A stretch of DNA of 64,000 bases from Tigriopus japonicus (GCA_010645155.1 CM021317.1:9559853-9623852); one strand, 5' to 3'. Positions 44,926 to 56,344 are shown, numbered from the stretch's first letter. The notes: generated from the sequence alone by a model not told the origin. Made by a program: numbers and translations.

Positions 44926-47803
44926 ATGACCAAGGTCAAGGAGCTCGACAAGGACTTGAAGTTGAAGATAGTAAGTCTTCATCATGGAGGCAAGGGCTAC
45001 AGAGCCATTTCGAAGCTTCTGGACATCCCGATTTCAACGATTCAGTACGTCGTGAAGAAGGCACAAAAGAACGGAACAGTTGAGAACCTCCCAAGATCCG
45101 GTCGTCCAAGGAAACTGTCAACCAGACTTGAGAGGAAGATTGTCAGAGAGGTCACAAATAATCCTCGAACAACGGTCAAGGACATCCGGAACAGTCTCAG
45201 TGAAAATGGATTGTCCATCTCGAGGTTTACTGTTGCTCGCTCACTTCACAAAGCAGGATTGAAGTCTTGTCGCCCACGGAAGACTCCCTTGCTCAAGGAT
45301 AGACACTTGAAGGGTCGCATGTTAACGCACATAAGATCGATTTGTTTTATAGTATACTCAACTCTGGTCTTACTACATAGCTGGCCTCAAGTATACTTAA
45401 CGTGAAACAAATCGATGAGTATAGCAATTGTTGTGTACTCACACAATTTGCCCATGCAATTTCAAAGTAGAGGATAGCTTTGCGAGACCAAAGATAGATT
45501 TGATACGTTTTTCATGCCAAAACGGGGACATGGAGGGTTTCTGTGACAGATATTTCAAAGCCGAGCTGAATTTCATTGGTACAGTATTTGCAATTATTGA
45601 TAATAATAAAACATAAATGGTGGACCTAGTTCTTTCCTAGTTTTCAAAATTGAAGACAATTTGTCATTTGTGGCTCAAATACACTAAACATATAATATGT
45701 CATAAGAAAATAGGTCTTGAGAGGTCCCGAAAAAAACGAGATGTCCTCGGAGCTTTCAGAATTAAAGGATACAAAAGGCGTAATCCATAGTTCTATTGGT
45801 ATTGAAATTTCCTCGAAAATGTTATTGAAACAGCAGCATTTATTCTTTCAATGTCTTTTTTCGTTTCCGTGGCGAAAACTTGCATCTTAATTACTCGTTA
45901 GGAGAATAACACAAATGAACATATTGGAGCATCTTTTGAATTAAAAGTGATAATTGTAGAGAAAGTCCGGGACACGATCCAATCCGTTTGGTCGTTTTAG
46001 TTATGCTTCCATGAACTCTTGAGTATGTTTAGACCAAATCCTATTTTCCTTGAAGCGGCTTATCTATCCGATTTTTTGGCATCAATTTCAAATCGAAAAA
46101 ACAGTAGTGTCTCAAACACTTGGACTGAAATGACGTTCTTGATAACATGGGAGCGTTGTGGGTTCTTGGGTTAAAGGGTTGAGTTAGAAACTTCGAGAGT
46201 CGTTGGCGAGATGTGACGTATCTAGTCAAGGTTCCCCAATAATACAAACCATTAGGTTAATGGGGCGACCAAGGGATCTCTTTTTTATTTTTAAAACCAC
46301 CACATTCATTATTTAAAATGTACTATTGAGTCCCTAAATAAACATCAAACATCAAGATGGGCAATTTTGGCAGGGCCTTCCATGAGCGCGGCTTATTATT
46401 CCCGTTGAAGTTTTTTTCTTTTATGCTTTTGCGTAGTTGGTTGATCCGTGGACAAGTCCATTGGTAGGTGTGGCCATTGAGTGATGAGGGATGGATTTGC
46501 AAGCGGAGTCGATGTCTCTTATTCTGTCTTGTGTCTTTTATTCACAATTTTCTATTCCATTCGTTCGTTGTATCCGGGGGTGGTGGTGTTGAAGGAAGGC
46601 TCATTCATTTGTCTGATTGACGCACTTTTTGATGTTTCCGAGCACGTTGGAAGATGATCAAATCGTTGCTCTCGTCGTTTTCTTCAAGAGTTCCCGCTTA
46701 AAGTTGAATTGGATTCAGTTAGACTTGAAAATCTTTGAGAAATCGACTTTCAGTTCGATTTTGAACGAGTCCGAATTTGGCACTTGTATAATAAATGGGC
46801 TTGAAGTTTAACTGTTTAAGTTCGGATTAACAACACAGGCCCAGTGTTTCTACACAAACAGTTTTTGTTATGGTCAGACAGCTTTTCTCAACGCAGAATG
46901 TAGCAGATATGGTCAGTTAGGCGTATTTCACCCTCGCTGAAATGGGCGCACTGAGTCACAGCCTCTAATCTAAAGAGCGCGAGTGCAACACAAAGGTGCA
47001 CTCGTGCCCTTAGAGTATACTTAAAAATATCTCTGCCGGAAGAGTATACTTATCTCGAGGTTTGTTCAATTATTTCGCATGTTACGACCAAACTAAAATT
47101 AGAGTATACTCAAGCGCAATTATAGTATACTAAACACCACGAATTAGATGCGTTAACATGCGACCCGAAGGCTCGCTTGGAATTTGCCAAGAAGTACCTT
47201 GACAAGACCAGTGACTTTTGGTCTAGGATTCTTTGGTCAGATGAGACAAAGGTTGAGCTTTTTGGTCACAACGATGTTCAAAGGATTTGGCGACGTAAAG
47301 GAGAAGCGGTTCATCCAAAAAACACCATCCCTACGGTCAAGCACGGTGGAGGATCGATCATGTTATGGGGCTCCTTTTCCGCCAAAGGCACCGGTAACCT
47401 CGTGAGAATTCATGGGACAATGAAAAAAGAAGACTATCGGGATATCTTGGCTGAGAATCTCCAGAGTTCAGCGCGGAAACTTCGGCTTGGTCGACAGTTC
47501 GTCTTCCAGCACGACAACGACCCTAAGCACAACAGCATTTTGGTCAAGAAATGGTTGAAGGACAATCGGATTAAGGTCTTGGACTGGCCCTTCATGAATC
47601 CGGATCTTAATCCAATTGAAAACCTTTGGAGAGAATTAAAAGTCCGTATCCGTGCAAGACGTCCAAAGACAATTGACGAACTGGAGCAAATCTGTTATGA
47701 AGAATGGGCTAACATTCCTTCAGATGTATGTAAAAATCTTGTAAATGATTATAAAAAACGTCTCTTAAGTTTTATTCAGCAAAAAGGGCATTCAATAAAC
47801 TAA
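44926..47803 (+). pseudogene. Tc1 transposase (DD34E), split by a transposon insertion
   Basis: Segments 44926-45311 and 47170-47803 together make 339 codons with no other stop or frameshift. The N-terminal part has two helix-turn-helix units: LHHGGKGYRAISKLLDIPIS and about residues 70-110. Between them is the GRPRK AT-hook-like motif (NLPRSGRPRKLS). The catalytic residues are in the second segment: Asp in LWSDETKVELFG, Asp in FQHDNDPKHNS and Glu in NPIENLWRELK, with 34 residues between the last two. The insertion at 45312 falls after DRHL and the GAA duplication (47167-47169) follows it. The copy is therefore dead by insertion only, which suggests that the host Tc1 was recently active. Confidence 0.93.
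45312..47166. mobile_element. unclassified TIR element, 1.86 kb, 3-bp TSD
   Basis: Inserted in the Tc1 transposase. Perfect 18-bp ends GGGTCGCATGTTAACGCA and its inverse; flanking GAA on both sides (45309-45311 and 47167-47169). The 8-bp palindrome AGTATACT occurs at 45351, 45390, 47014, 47043, 47103 and 47124, only near the two ends. The longest open frame is under 75 codons, so it is non-autonomous. It does not start with CACTA, and the duplication is not TWA, so I do not assign a superfamily. Ends of related sequence occur at 59900 and 60915. Confidence 0.85.
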
Positions 47804-48753
47804 TGACAAAATGTTACGAATACTTTTGCTCTTGGTCTAAAACATGTTCTGAGCAGTTTTTTAACCAAAATCTTGTAAATTTTTAAAAAGAAAAGTATCA
47901 TAGCTTTTAAATGATAAAAGAATAACTAAGGAGCAAAATGGTTCTTAAATGTATTTTTCAAAAATGGAGTATCATTTAAAAATCAATAAAATTTTCGAGG
48001 TTACGAATACTTTTGCTCCTGACTGTATCACCAATACTTAAGGCCCACGTGTGCCTAACAATTGTATCAAAGAAAATATTCATAAACGTGTTTTAAGCAT
48101 GTTTTAAGTGACATTACTGCAATATTTGAACCGTGGCCTAATTACTAGAACTCAATTTCAAATGTGGCATTGTCTTATGACATCAAAACTGTTCTCAAAT
48201 TCTTTTGGAACTTAAAAGTAATGTCTCCAAGTCAATTAAACAACGTGTACTGCTTCACTGATGTATCCTTAGCTTGATTATTTCAAGTTTACAACGGCCT
48301 TTTTTTTTTTTAGAAAAAGCGATCTTTGTAGGCAGCAAATCTAAGCCTACAATCTATATTGTTTGTCATATCCTTCCATTACCATAAATTGAGTTTCTTT
48401 AGGTTTGATATTTGTTGGTTGCATGCAATGAGATTCTTTAGGCAGGGGATGGGATGCTACAGTTAAAGCCAATATGGTGAATAAAGTGTGAGGTTTGTGT
48501 GTGAAATGCACATATTTCTTCAAGGTGCTGAGAATGTTCAATTGAAAATGCAAGCTTTTTTGACTAGCTCAAAATTTGATCTTGAAACTAAAAATTCTCT
48601 CAAAAGCCATTACATTTTCTTAACAATTTGTCAATTTTGGCCAAAATCGTAAATGAAAAGTGCAAATAAAGGTGAAAAGTGCAAAAAAGGCAGAAAAATG
48701 GGTTTAAGTTACCAAAAATCTTTTTACACTATTTGCCCGTCCCTATTCATCAC

Positions 48754-49916
48754 AATGTCGAAGGGGGGAGAAATGAACCACTTATTTAAGAGAGCGAGAC
48801 AAAGAGCAGAGTGTCCGGCCATCAGCATGATCGAATTGCGCCAACATTGTGAAAACCTTTATCGAAGGACCCCTTCATCAGGGTTTCCATGCCCACCGCT
48901 TTACCATCCGGAAAATCATCAATTGATAGAACCAATGTCGGAGAGCGAGGTGGAGCGGGCTCTTGATAGGCAATCAAGCAAAGTATGTGGACTTCATGGC
49001 TTCTCTCCGTCGCACTTGAAGTCCGTGGCAAGCCTCATTTGCAGGCCACTCACAAAAATCTATTCGCAATGCACCTTTGGCCAACATCCCCTCATTTGGC
49101 TCAATGTTTTGCTTCAATTTATTCACAAAAAGGCCACAGGTCTGATCTTAACAATTACAGAACGATCTCGGTACAAGACCCGTTCGTCAAGGTTTTCTCT
49201 TCAATTCTCAACCACCGATTGAATTTATACGTACAAGAAAATTCGCTTCTACAAGAATCTCAATTTGGTTTTGCAAAAGGAAAGGGGACAATTGGAGCAA
49301 CCACTCTCCTGCGAGAGATAGCTTTCTCGAGGTTAGAATCGAAGCAAAGGACCTATGTGGCCTTTATTGACTATGAGAAAACCTTTGATTGGATTGATCG
49401 AGACAAGCTAATCTGTCATCTCCTCGACCTCGGAATAAATACCGTTAACCTTCGCACGAGTGCTCTACAACATCCTTGAAGGCACCCAAATTTCCATAAA
49501 ATTGGGCGAGAGAAGATCCCACCCATTCAAATCGAAAAACGGCCTCCTACAAGGGATCCATGCTCTCCAATTCTTTTTAATCTATTTGTGAGCTCCCTCG
49601 CTGACTACCTATCGAATGAAGGCGTAAAACTTGGCAACAAGCGGCTGAGTTGTTTGATGTATGCTGACGACCTCTGTCGGTTAGGCAATTCAGAAAAAGA
49701 TCTTCAAAAGGGACTGGACAGTCTTCAAAACTACGCTCTATACATATATCCACACAAAACTACGCTCTATATATCCACACAAAACTACGCTCTATATATC
49801 CACACAAAACTACGCTCTATATATCCACACAAAACTACGCTCTATATATCCACATTACATAGTAAATTATTATTTACAAGTATCTGATGAATGATGCCCC
49901 GAGGATAAACGAAATA
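48754..49916 (+). pseudogene. LINE reverse-transcriptase part, 3' of the nested insertion
   Basis: Pieces in several frames. At 48653-49130 there is a pre-RT/finger region (ESEVERALDRQSSKVCG.HGFSPS). At 49130-49480 RT blocks include LNNYRTISVQDPFVKVFSS, ESQFGFAKGKGT and VAFIDYEKTFDWIDRDKL with the catalytic Asp. At 49588-49730 LSCLMYADDLCRLG holds the YADD active site. Frameshifts lie near 49130 and 49480-49580. The coding part ends in a 25-bp tandem array. An ATAAACGAAATAAAG tail (49904-49918) may be the LINE 3' end. Together with 42900-43787 it is one APE-type LINE. Confidence 0.82.
49727..49854. repeat. 25-bp tandem repeat at the end of the LINE coding region
   Basis: AAAACTACGCTCTATATATC plus CACAC, four exact units after a first unit four bases longer. 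It follows the YADD block directly and replaces the rest of the ORF. Confidence 0.9.
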
Positions 49917-50797
49917 AAGACGTCGGTTCCATTGTACTATGGTTCTTGGGTTCGACATGTTTGAGGCAACTTTACCTATGCACCATTTACTATCAAATTG
50001 ACGCTCATGATCTCAGCTTACCTTTGAAAGCATAATGTTTGACCTTAATAACCTTTGAAGGCCAAGGCTGGCCAAAACCGTGGGTGCCGGAACATAACCT
50101 TCTCGTTCTCCTTAAACCTCAATGCGCGTTCAAGCCCAGTGCTGCTGTGAATTGACTCGGTAATGTCAGCTCCTTTAGTTTCATGTAATAATTAGTGACA
50201 AAGTCAAAAATTGATAGGTGAATTGCAAAAACTTTCTTAAATAGCTTCTGTCATATTTATTATGAGTACAAAATATCAAAACTTTTTACAAAGTTAGGCA
50301 TAACAGTCTGCAGCACTGTCAGCCTGACGACTGCTACGAATGCGCAACTTCACCAGGGCTGCCAGATAATTGTTCAACAAAAAAGTCATTTCACATGACA
50401 ATGCAATATTGTGCGCAAGGAAAACGCTCTAATGGCTTCAAGTGACGTTCTAAATATTCACCAATCAATTTCGTATCTAATTAGATTAAGTATTCCTTAA
50501 AAGTAAGCAACTCAATGCAAATCAGCGTGAAGATTCATCAAGAGCTGACATTACCGAGTCAATTCATAGCAGCACTGGGCTTGAACGCGCATTGAGGTTT
50601 AAGGAGAACGAGAAGGTTATGTTCCGGCACCCACGGTTTTGGCCAGCCTTGGCCTTCAAAGGTTATTAAGGTCAAACATTATGCTTTCAAAGGTAAGCTG
50701 AGATCATGAGCGTCAATTTGATAGTAAATAGTGCATAGGTAAAGTTGCCTCAAACAGGTCGAACCCAAGAACCATAGTACAATGGAACCGACGTCTT
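49917..50797. mobile_element. foldback element with 256-bp arms, about 99% identical
   Basis: Left arm 49917-50172 and right arm 50542-50797 are inverse copies with only three mismatches by my count. The 369-bp loop carries CAGGGCTGCCAGATAATT at about 50353, an end of the 41415-type hAT family. To the right, 50798-50845 ends GTACTCTTTTATTGTAGCGC then TCTA, like the end of the hAT MITE at 18223-18686. The matching left outer end is missing at 49916, where the LINE tail lies. Confidence 0.85.
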
Positions 50798-50869
50798 GGG
50801 ACCAAAATGGCACATGCGCGTACTCTTTTATTGTAGCGCTCTAAACCTAACCTTATCTAATGCAATAAA

Positions 50870-50966
50870 AGTAAAGTTGTCCCCCATTGAATTGTGGGTC
50901 CAAAAAATGCCATGATGTCTTTGGGTATTTTGATCCAAACCTGAAAAGTCATTCAGAACACCGTGA
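50870..50966. repeat. interspersed repeat, uninterrupted copy
   Basis: CCCCCATTGAATTGTGGGTCC-type start (first 20 bases CCCCCATTGAATTGTGGGTC), then GATGTCTTTGGGTATTTTGA. It is inverse to the split copy at 39205-39806 and provides its empty-site comparison. Confidence 0.75.
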
Positions 50967-51345
50967 CCAGACAACTATCTGGTGGCCCTGGTAATACGAC
51001 AAGGAGAACTCCTTGAATGCGGTAACGTTTGTTGCTAGCAAATTCGACCCAGTTGCGGTGTCTCAAAGGTTAGGCGTGCATACAAAACAGAGATTGATTA
51101 CATGTGTGTGGACCATTATTAGGTTTGTCTGCTATATCTTTATTCGAAATCAACATTTAATCAGGTGGCATGCACAATTCTTGATGGAGAAGAAACCGAA
51201 TAAACCTCAAAAATCATCAGCTTTGAATGTCAGGATATTCACTAGAAATTTGTTGGTAATGGAGAGACCAAAATTGCTTTGACAAACAAAGCAATAGTGT
51301 TCTTGGCCAAAATTTTGCTTTATGACCCTCTAAGCATGTTCATGC

Positions 51346-52056
51346 TTACATTTTATTGGCTAGCCAAGCAAAGAGTTTCGATTTTTCAGGTAAACTCCAT
51401 AAGATCTTTATCGCGTAAACAACCATCGCCAAAACAATCACAGAAGCCATTAATTGCTCCACCATCGATGCGGTGAGCAATGAGTAGAGGGCTTTACTCA
51501 AGTCATCAATCGGGATTATCTCAATGTTGTTATTGAAGACTATCCAATTCCAGACCATCGTGCCAATCAGGACAACAAGTCCCAAGGGAACAACCACGAA
51601 CCACTGCCTAACGAGATCTGTATTTTGCTTCGCAACTCCATATGTAAAAAGTCCGGAGGAGATCATCATCGACACTAAGAACACTATCTGCACCACCATC
51701 AAAGTCTTGAAAACCTTCAAATCTTGGATGCAAGAATTCATTTCTTGGATGATAGAACCCCATTTTGAGATTTTACATCCAGAGATTACAGACGAAGGGA
51801 TGAAGGGCTTGAGGAGTGGGACAACACGATCCACTATTTGGCAGGTAGCTTTCAAAAGTGTGTCCAATAAATTCTCTTCTTGGTTGTCAGCCTGCATTTT
51901 TTCCATGGTTTCTATTGCATTAAACCCCCCAATGAGGATTGCACTCATGATTAACTTCTGAATGGATTGAAAGGTGAGAAAAGAGCACACTATTAACACA
52001 ATAATGGCACAACATTTGGATCGGGTTTCCAACTTATGGGAAGAGGATTCAAACAT
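51346..52056 (-). CDS. intronless four-transmembrane protein, unknown function
   Basis: 236 residues in one exon. Hydrophobic segments lie at about 16-45, 116-143, 150-173 and 198-222. The first loop is long (about 70 residues) and has three Cys (ATCQIV, SGCKIS, NSCIQD), which could form extracellular disulfides if the N-terminus is cytosolic, as the basic start (KLETRSK) suggests. The stop codon is overlapped by a poly(A)-type hexamer: AATAAA ends three bases before TAA. No family recognised. It does not look like a transposon protein. Confidence 0.7.
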   Translation of the reverse strand: MFESSSHKLETRSKCCAIIVLIVCSFLTFQSIQKLIMSAILIGGFNAIETMEKMQADNQEENLLDTLLKATCQIVDRVVPLLKPFIPSSVISGCKISKWGSIIQEMNSCIQDLKVFKTLMVVQIVFLVSMMISSGLFTYGVAKQNTDLVRQWFVVVPLGLVVLIGTMVWNWIVFNNNIEIIPIDDLSKALYSLLTASMVEQLMASVIVLAMVVYAIKILWSLPEKSKLFAWLANKM

Positions 52057-53304
52057 CGTGAAAGACTAGTGAAATCTCCAAGATTGGTTTTGTAATTGAA
52101 AATTAGCTACTCTCCCTTATCACAAAGGCTTGCACTAACAAGAAATGAGACTAAAGACTACGTAGGGCTTGAACAAAAGTGCAAAACGCAACGGGCACCA
52201 AAAAAAGCAGTTCATAGCAATTTCACTAAAATTATCAACATTACGATTTTTTCGCAACAAACAGCAACTTCAAGTATTTTTTTGTCTCTATCACTTCAGT
52301 ATTGTGGGATATTGTTCAAATTATAAATGTTAGACGAATTTTCATAAGACCTTGTAATAAAATGAATACTTTTTCTTTGAATTCTTGGCTTGTTTCTGCA
52401 AAACAAAACTGTGTTCTTGAAGAAGCCAAAGGTTTAAAAATAGAAAAACATAAGATAACAGGCTTTCATCCACAATTGAGACATACATTTGGCCAAATTT
52501 GACATTTTAATGTCAAAAACTGACATTATTGGCCAGTAAATAGCAATATTTTAGCTACCTTCGTCAAATTAAGTGAAATTCAAACCAAAAAAAATATTCC
52601 AACTTTGGGTCTAAAAATCTTCTGCAACTTTAGGCCAAAAACAGCAACTTTATCCGAGCCCTACGAATGACTTATCAAACTCGCCACAAAGGCGTGTTTT
52701 GATCTGTGGCTTTTAGCAAGTATAAAAGTTAACAATAAACAATCTAAAAACATTGTAAAAGATACCATAGAGTGTGTGACAGAAATGTAAAGGCTAGCCA
52801 TGTTTTAGTGAGCATTGAATACAAAACAAAAGAAGTTGCAAGGTTTTTCAAAGTGTCTTCACATTTATCCTTAACCTATTTCTTATTGAAGTCTGAAGTC
52901 TAAATACATAATGTATATCACTTTCCAATGAACAAAGATTGGCAAATTTGGACACCCTTGAAGGAACATATGGAAGATCAGGAATAGTATTTAAGAATTT
53001 GTCCGACCTTGTCAGAATATTTGATGAAGGAACATAAAAAGTAAAATTGTTTTAAAGGTCATTCTCATTTCAAAAAATGATTGTGAAGTATCGTAGATTC
53101 TTTTGGCAAAAAAGGTTAAATTTACTTCTAGTGACCAAAAGCTCAATTTACGACTGATAATCACAAATATCTATAGATGCGAGATACTTGCCTTTTTTGG
53201 AGGACAATTTTCACAGATAGCTGACAAAAGGTTGCCAGACCATAACTAAAAGTTCCAATGCTTATTCCCCTGAGTATTTCCAAATTCAGCACAGGTATAA
53301 TAAG
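52057..53304. other. gene-free AT-rich stretch
   Basis: 1.25 kb upstream of the four-TM gene, so its promoter should be here. No transposon end or ORF with features recognised. Confidence 0.4.
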
Positions 53305-53820
53305 TAGGGGTGCAGATTTCTGGCAAATAAAACATGCCTTTAAAGTCCAAAAAAAATGGCAAATAAAAACGTCCAAAATGGCAAATAAATGGTAAATAAA
53401 AAAGAAATGGCAAATAAAATGGCAAAAAGACACGAAAAATTACCGAAATAGAGCAAAACTGGCCACTAAATTCGGAAAATGAGCATTATGTTTTACCAAA
53501 AATAAAATGGAATGCAGGTGTATGAGCATGTAATAACAAATATTTTGATTCCGTTGAATAATCAATATATCCTGTAAATAAACTATTTTGGCCAAAAATT
53601 TCTTTTGCCTATTTTTTGCCCAATAAATATTTTTTTCTTTAATGTGGCCAAAAAACGACAAATTTTGCATTCAATTGCCCAAAAACCGACTAATTTTGTA
53701 TTTATTTGCCCAAAAATGGCAAATAAATACAAAAATGGCAAATAAACTTTAAAAGCTAGCAAATAGCAAATAAATATGTTTTTGGGCATAAAACCTTATT
53801 TGCCTGAAATCTGCACCCCA
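53305..53820. mobile_element. hAT MITE with GGCAAATAAA subterminal motifs, copy 2
   Basis: 516 bp, same family as 39265-39757. Ends TAGGGGTGCAGATTTC and GAAATCTGCACCCCA; flanks ATAATAAG/AAAATAAG match 7 of 8. At least eight ATGGCAAATAAA-like motifs near the ends. Confidence 0.87.
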
Positions 53821-53828
53821 AAAATAAG

Positions 53829-55128
53829 GAATGGCGCTTTAAGTATTCATTTCTGGTAGCTTGTTCATGATTCTCAAAAATGGTCAAATGTAGAGAGTTA
53901 ACAACATTTCAGACTGAAATATGAAGTAATTTAGCAAGTTAATGAATAAACGTGATATATAGTTCAGCAAGTTATTCTCATCGCCATGTACTTCAACTCC
54001 TTCAATGTTGACATCTAAGAGGAGTATAGAGTGGCTATTGTCGTCATTTGTCTGCCTTTTTTGCATCTGATACTGGCAAAAGTTGCCCAAAAGTTACGCG
54101 AAAAAGCAAATATTTCCATTGAATATGGTAAAAACTTGCCCTTGCAAGTGGAAAATCATGGTACAAACAAAAGTAAGCAAGTCTTATTCTCAATGCCAAA
54201 TCCTATAAATGTGAAAATATGGTTGCAAATTGTAGAAATTCAACTACATTGTGCACCTTAGCATAATTTGGGAGAAGCAAATCGTAGGCAGGAGGCCACA
54301 TGCCAAAAACTAAGTTTTTCAAAAATTTGCATTCTACGAATACGTTTTTTTGGCCAAGTTTCAACAAGTCGTTGATGATAAATGGCCCTTGCTGCCCACA
54401 ACGAAATTTCACGACCAGCCTGCTCTAGCATCTCCACTCTATATACCTCTATGATTTACATAGTCAATCGAATTTGTACCATGTAAAACGACTTTACTCT
54501 GAAGAACAGATTACAATAGAGTGGTTCAGGTCAAATTCAAAGGTGACCTACACAACAATAAGGGGGACTGGCCCACCATGTCGTATCTATAAATATCTGT
54601 GCTTATATCACATTTCTTTAACGAATCCGGTGGTTTTAATTGGATGAATGCATAGACGTGCACTCACTGTCTTGCAAAATATATGAGACGGTTATTCATT
54701 GCTGTTCTTGGTGATAAATCAAATCATATTTCCTAAACAAAAAGAAATATTTTTACTCACTTTGGCACTTCATAATCTGGTATCAAATGTGACAAAGATG
54801 GATTTTAACCCAGATTTAGCTTTTCCAGTAATAATTTTAACTAAACAAACTGTGCAAAAATAAAAACGAACCTCTTGATATGGCGGGCACTTCTCCAAAT
54901 AGAGATTTTTTTAAACCATAAGTCTTCATAAGTCTAACTTATATGCTTTCGTGTTTGCAAATGAAGCCAACGGCGCGTGGTAACGTAAAATTTCTGTAAC
55001 AACTCAAGTTGTAACAGGGTGTATAAACTCAGCAAGTATTATCCATCTATGTGCTTTTGTTTAAATAAGAGTTGAGTTATTTCGATCCAAACCTAAAACG
55101 CCATTCGGAACACAACGATGATTGTAGG
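53829..55128. other. gene-free AT-rich stretch
   Basis: 1.3 kb, nothing recognised. ORFs here (longest 76 codons) lack coding features. Confidence 0.4.
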
Positions 55129-55340
55129 TAAAAAGGTCACAAGCAAAACGGTCACAGGTAAATAGGTCACAGTAAAAAGGTCACGGGGTAAATAGGTCAC
55201 AGTAAAAAGGTCACACGGTAAATAGGTCACAGTAAAAAGGTCACACGGTAAATAGGTCACAGTAAAAAGGTCACACGGTAAATAGGTCACAGTAAAAAGG
55301 TCACATGGTAAATAGGTCACAATAAAAAGGTCACACAAGG
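55129..55340. repeat. GGTCAC minisatellite, block 1
   Basis: About seven units of a 30-bp repeat made of two half-units, GGTAAATAGGTCACA and GTAAAAAGGTCACAC. The opening order (AGGTCACAAGCAAAA.GGTCACAGGTAAA) is the same as in the block starting near 57400. Confidence 0.9.
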
Positions 55341-55606
55341 AAAAGGTCTTGCGCAATCATTGCACACACATAATGTTGTTGGGCTGAACATCATACTTGA
55401 ACTGAGGTTGAGATGATTTATCAATCATGGGATTAATTGGACGTTAAGAAAACGTCAATATGACACTAAAAAGCAACAAATAATTCAGCAAATCAAATAG
55501 CAAGGAGTGTCTCTTTAACAAAGGTATTAGGTAATTTGCAGTTGTTACTATTCAAAAGTTAACACCAAAAACTGAAGTTGGTGTGGTCGCAACTCAATTC
55601 AATAAC

Positions 55607-55876
55607 AATGGATGAGTGTAATCGAACAATTCAGCTGGGGATTCTGGGGCCAAAATGGCTAGGGATGGGTCAAATAATGGTTTGGACATTTCATAGTTTT
55701 AGTTTGGTACATGAGGAAAAAAAACTTACTTCAATTGATTGCCAAAATGAAGAAAACGAATTGGGCCCACGAATTTTGATTAGGTTTTATGGAGGGTGAG
55801 TCTCGACTCTGACGCATACCTAGCCATTTTGGCCCCAGAATCCCCAGCTGAAATCGTTCGATTACACTCATCCATT
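55607..55876. mobile_element. 270-bp MITE (AATGGATGAGTG family), copy 2
   Basis: Ends AATGGATGAGTGTAATCGAA and its inverse, then CAGCTGGGGATTCTGGGGCC on both arms. Same family and nearly the same length as 23677-23947. Confidence 0.8.
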
Positions 55877-56344
55877 CAAAATAGAATAATAACGACTCTG
55901 CTGAGACTCTGCGATAAAGATACCAAACCAAGCAACGGAATTGAAAGCACTAAGGTGAGTGACAATTGAAAATTCAGTTGATTAAACCTGGAAATTGAGA
56001 CTGCAATGTAAATCCATGCTTTCCTCTAAAAATTCCTCTTGTGGTACGTGACACCTTCACTGTAGGGTTCTTGGTTTTCAAAAACAATAAAATTGTTTTG
56101 AAGCATAGTTAAGGACTGATAGGTATTTATATTCAAAATCATTTACAAGCATTATATTTGGACAAGTTCACCTACTTTGTCAATTTTCAAAAATCCTTCA
56201 CGGCCCCCAGTTTAGGAACCGGTGATATAGACGGCTACTGAGCCAAATTTAAGTAGCCCCCGTTCTCGCCAAACTGAAACCCCTGGACTTGTTTGTGTGG
56301 TCAATGGTCAAGACTGAGGAAGACCTTTCTTTTGTCGAGTGCAC

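Larger units (their letters stand above)
44527..48025 (+). mobile_element. Tc1-like element with direct repeats inside its TIRs
   Basis: TA duplication at 44525-44526 and 48026-48027. Ends CAGTCAGGAGCAAAAGTATT and its inverse. A second copy of the GCAAAAGTATTCGTAAC motif lies about 190 bp inside each end (44719-44740 and 47813-47834), the IR/DR layout of Sleeping-Beauty-like elements. It is about 1.64 kb once the 1855-bp insertion at 45312-47166 is discounted. Confidence 0.93.
43788..48745. mobile_element. hAT element interrupting the LINE, itself carrying three nested insertions
   Basis: Ends TAGGGACGGGCA and TGCCCGTCCCTA; flanks CTCATCAC/TTCATCAC match 7 of 8. Without the inserted elements it is about 1.24 kb. 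Its subterminal zones hold repeated AAAGTGCAAA/GCAGAAAAATG motifs (43798-43935 and 48655-48735). No hAT transposase. It contains the MITE at 44118-44326 and the Tc1 element at 44527-48025. Confidence 0.85.

Noticed and set aside
55093..55356. 87-codon repetitive CDLFTVTYLP protein on the minus strand
   Set aside because: Translation of the GGTCAC minisatellite.
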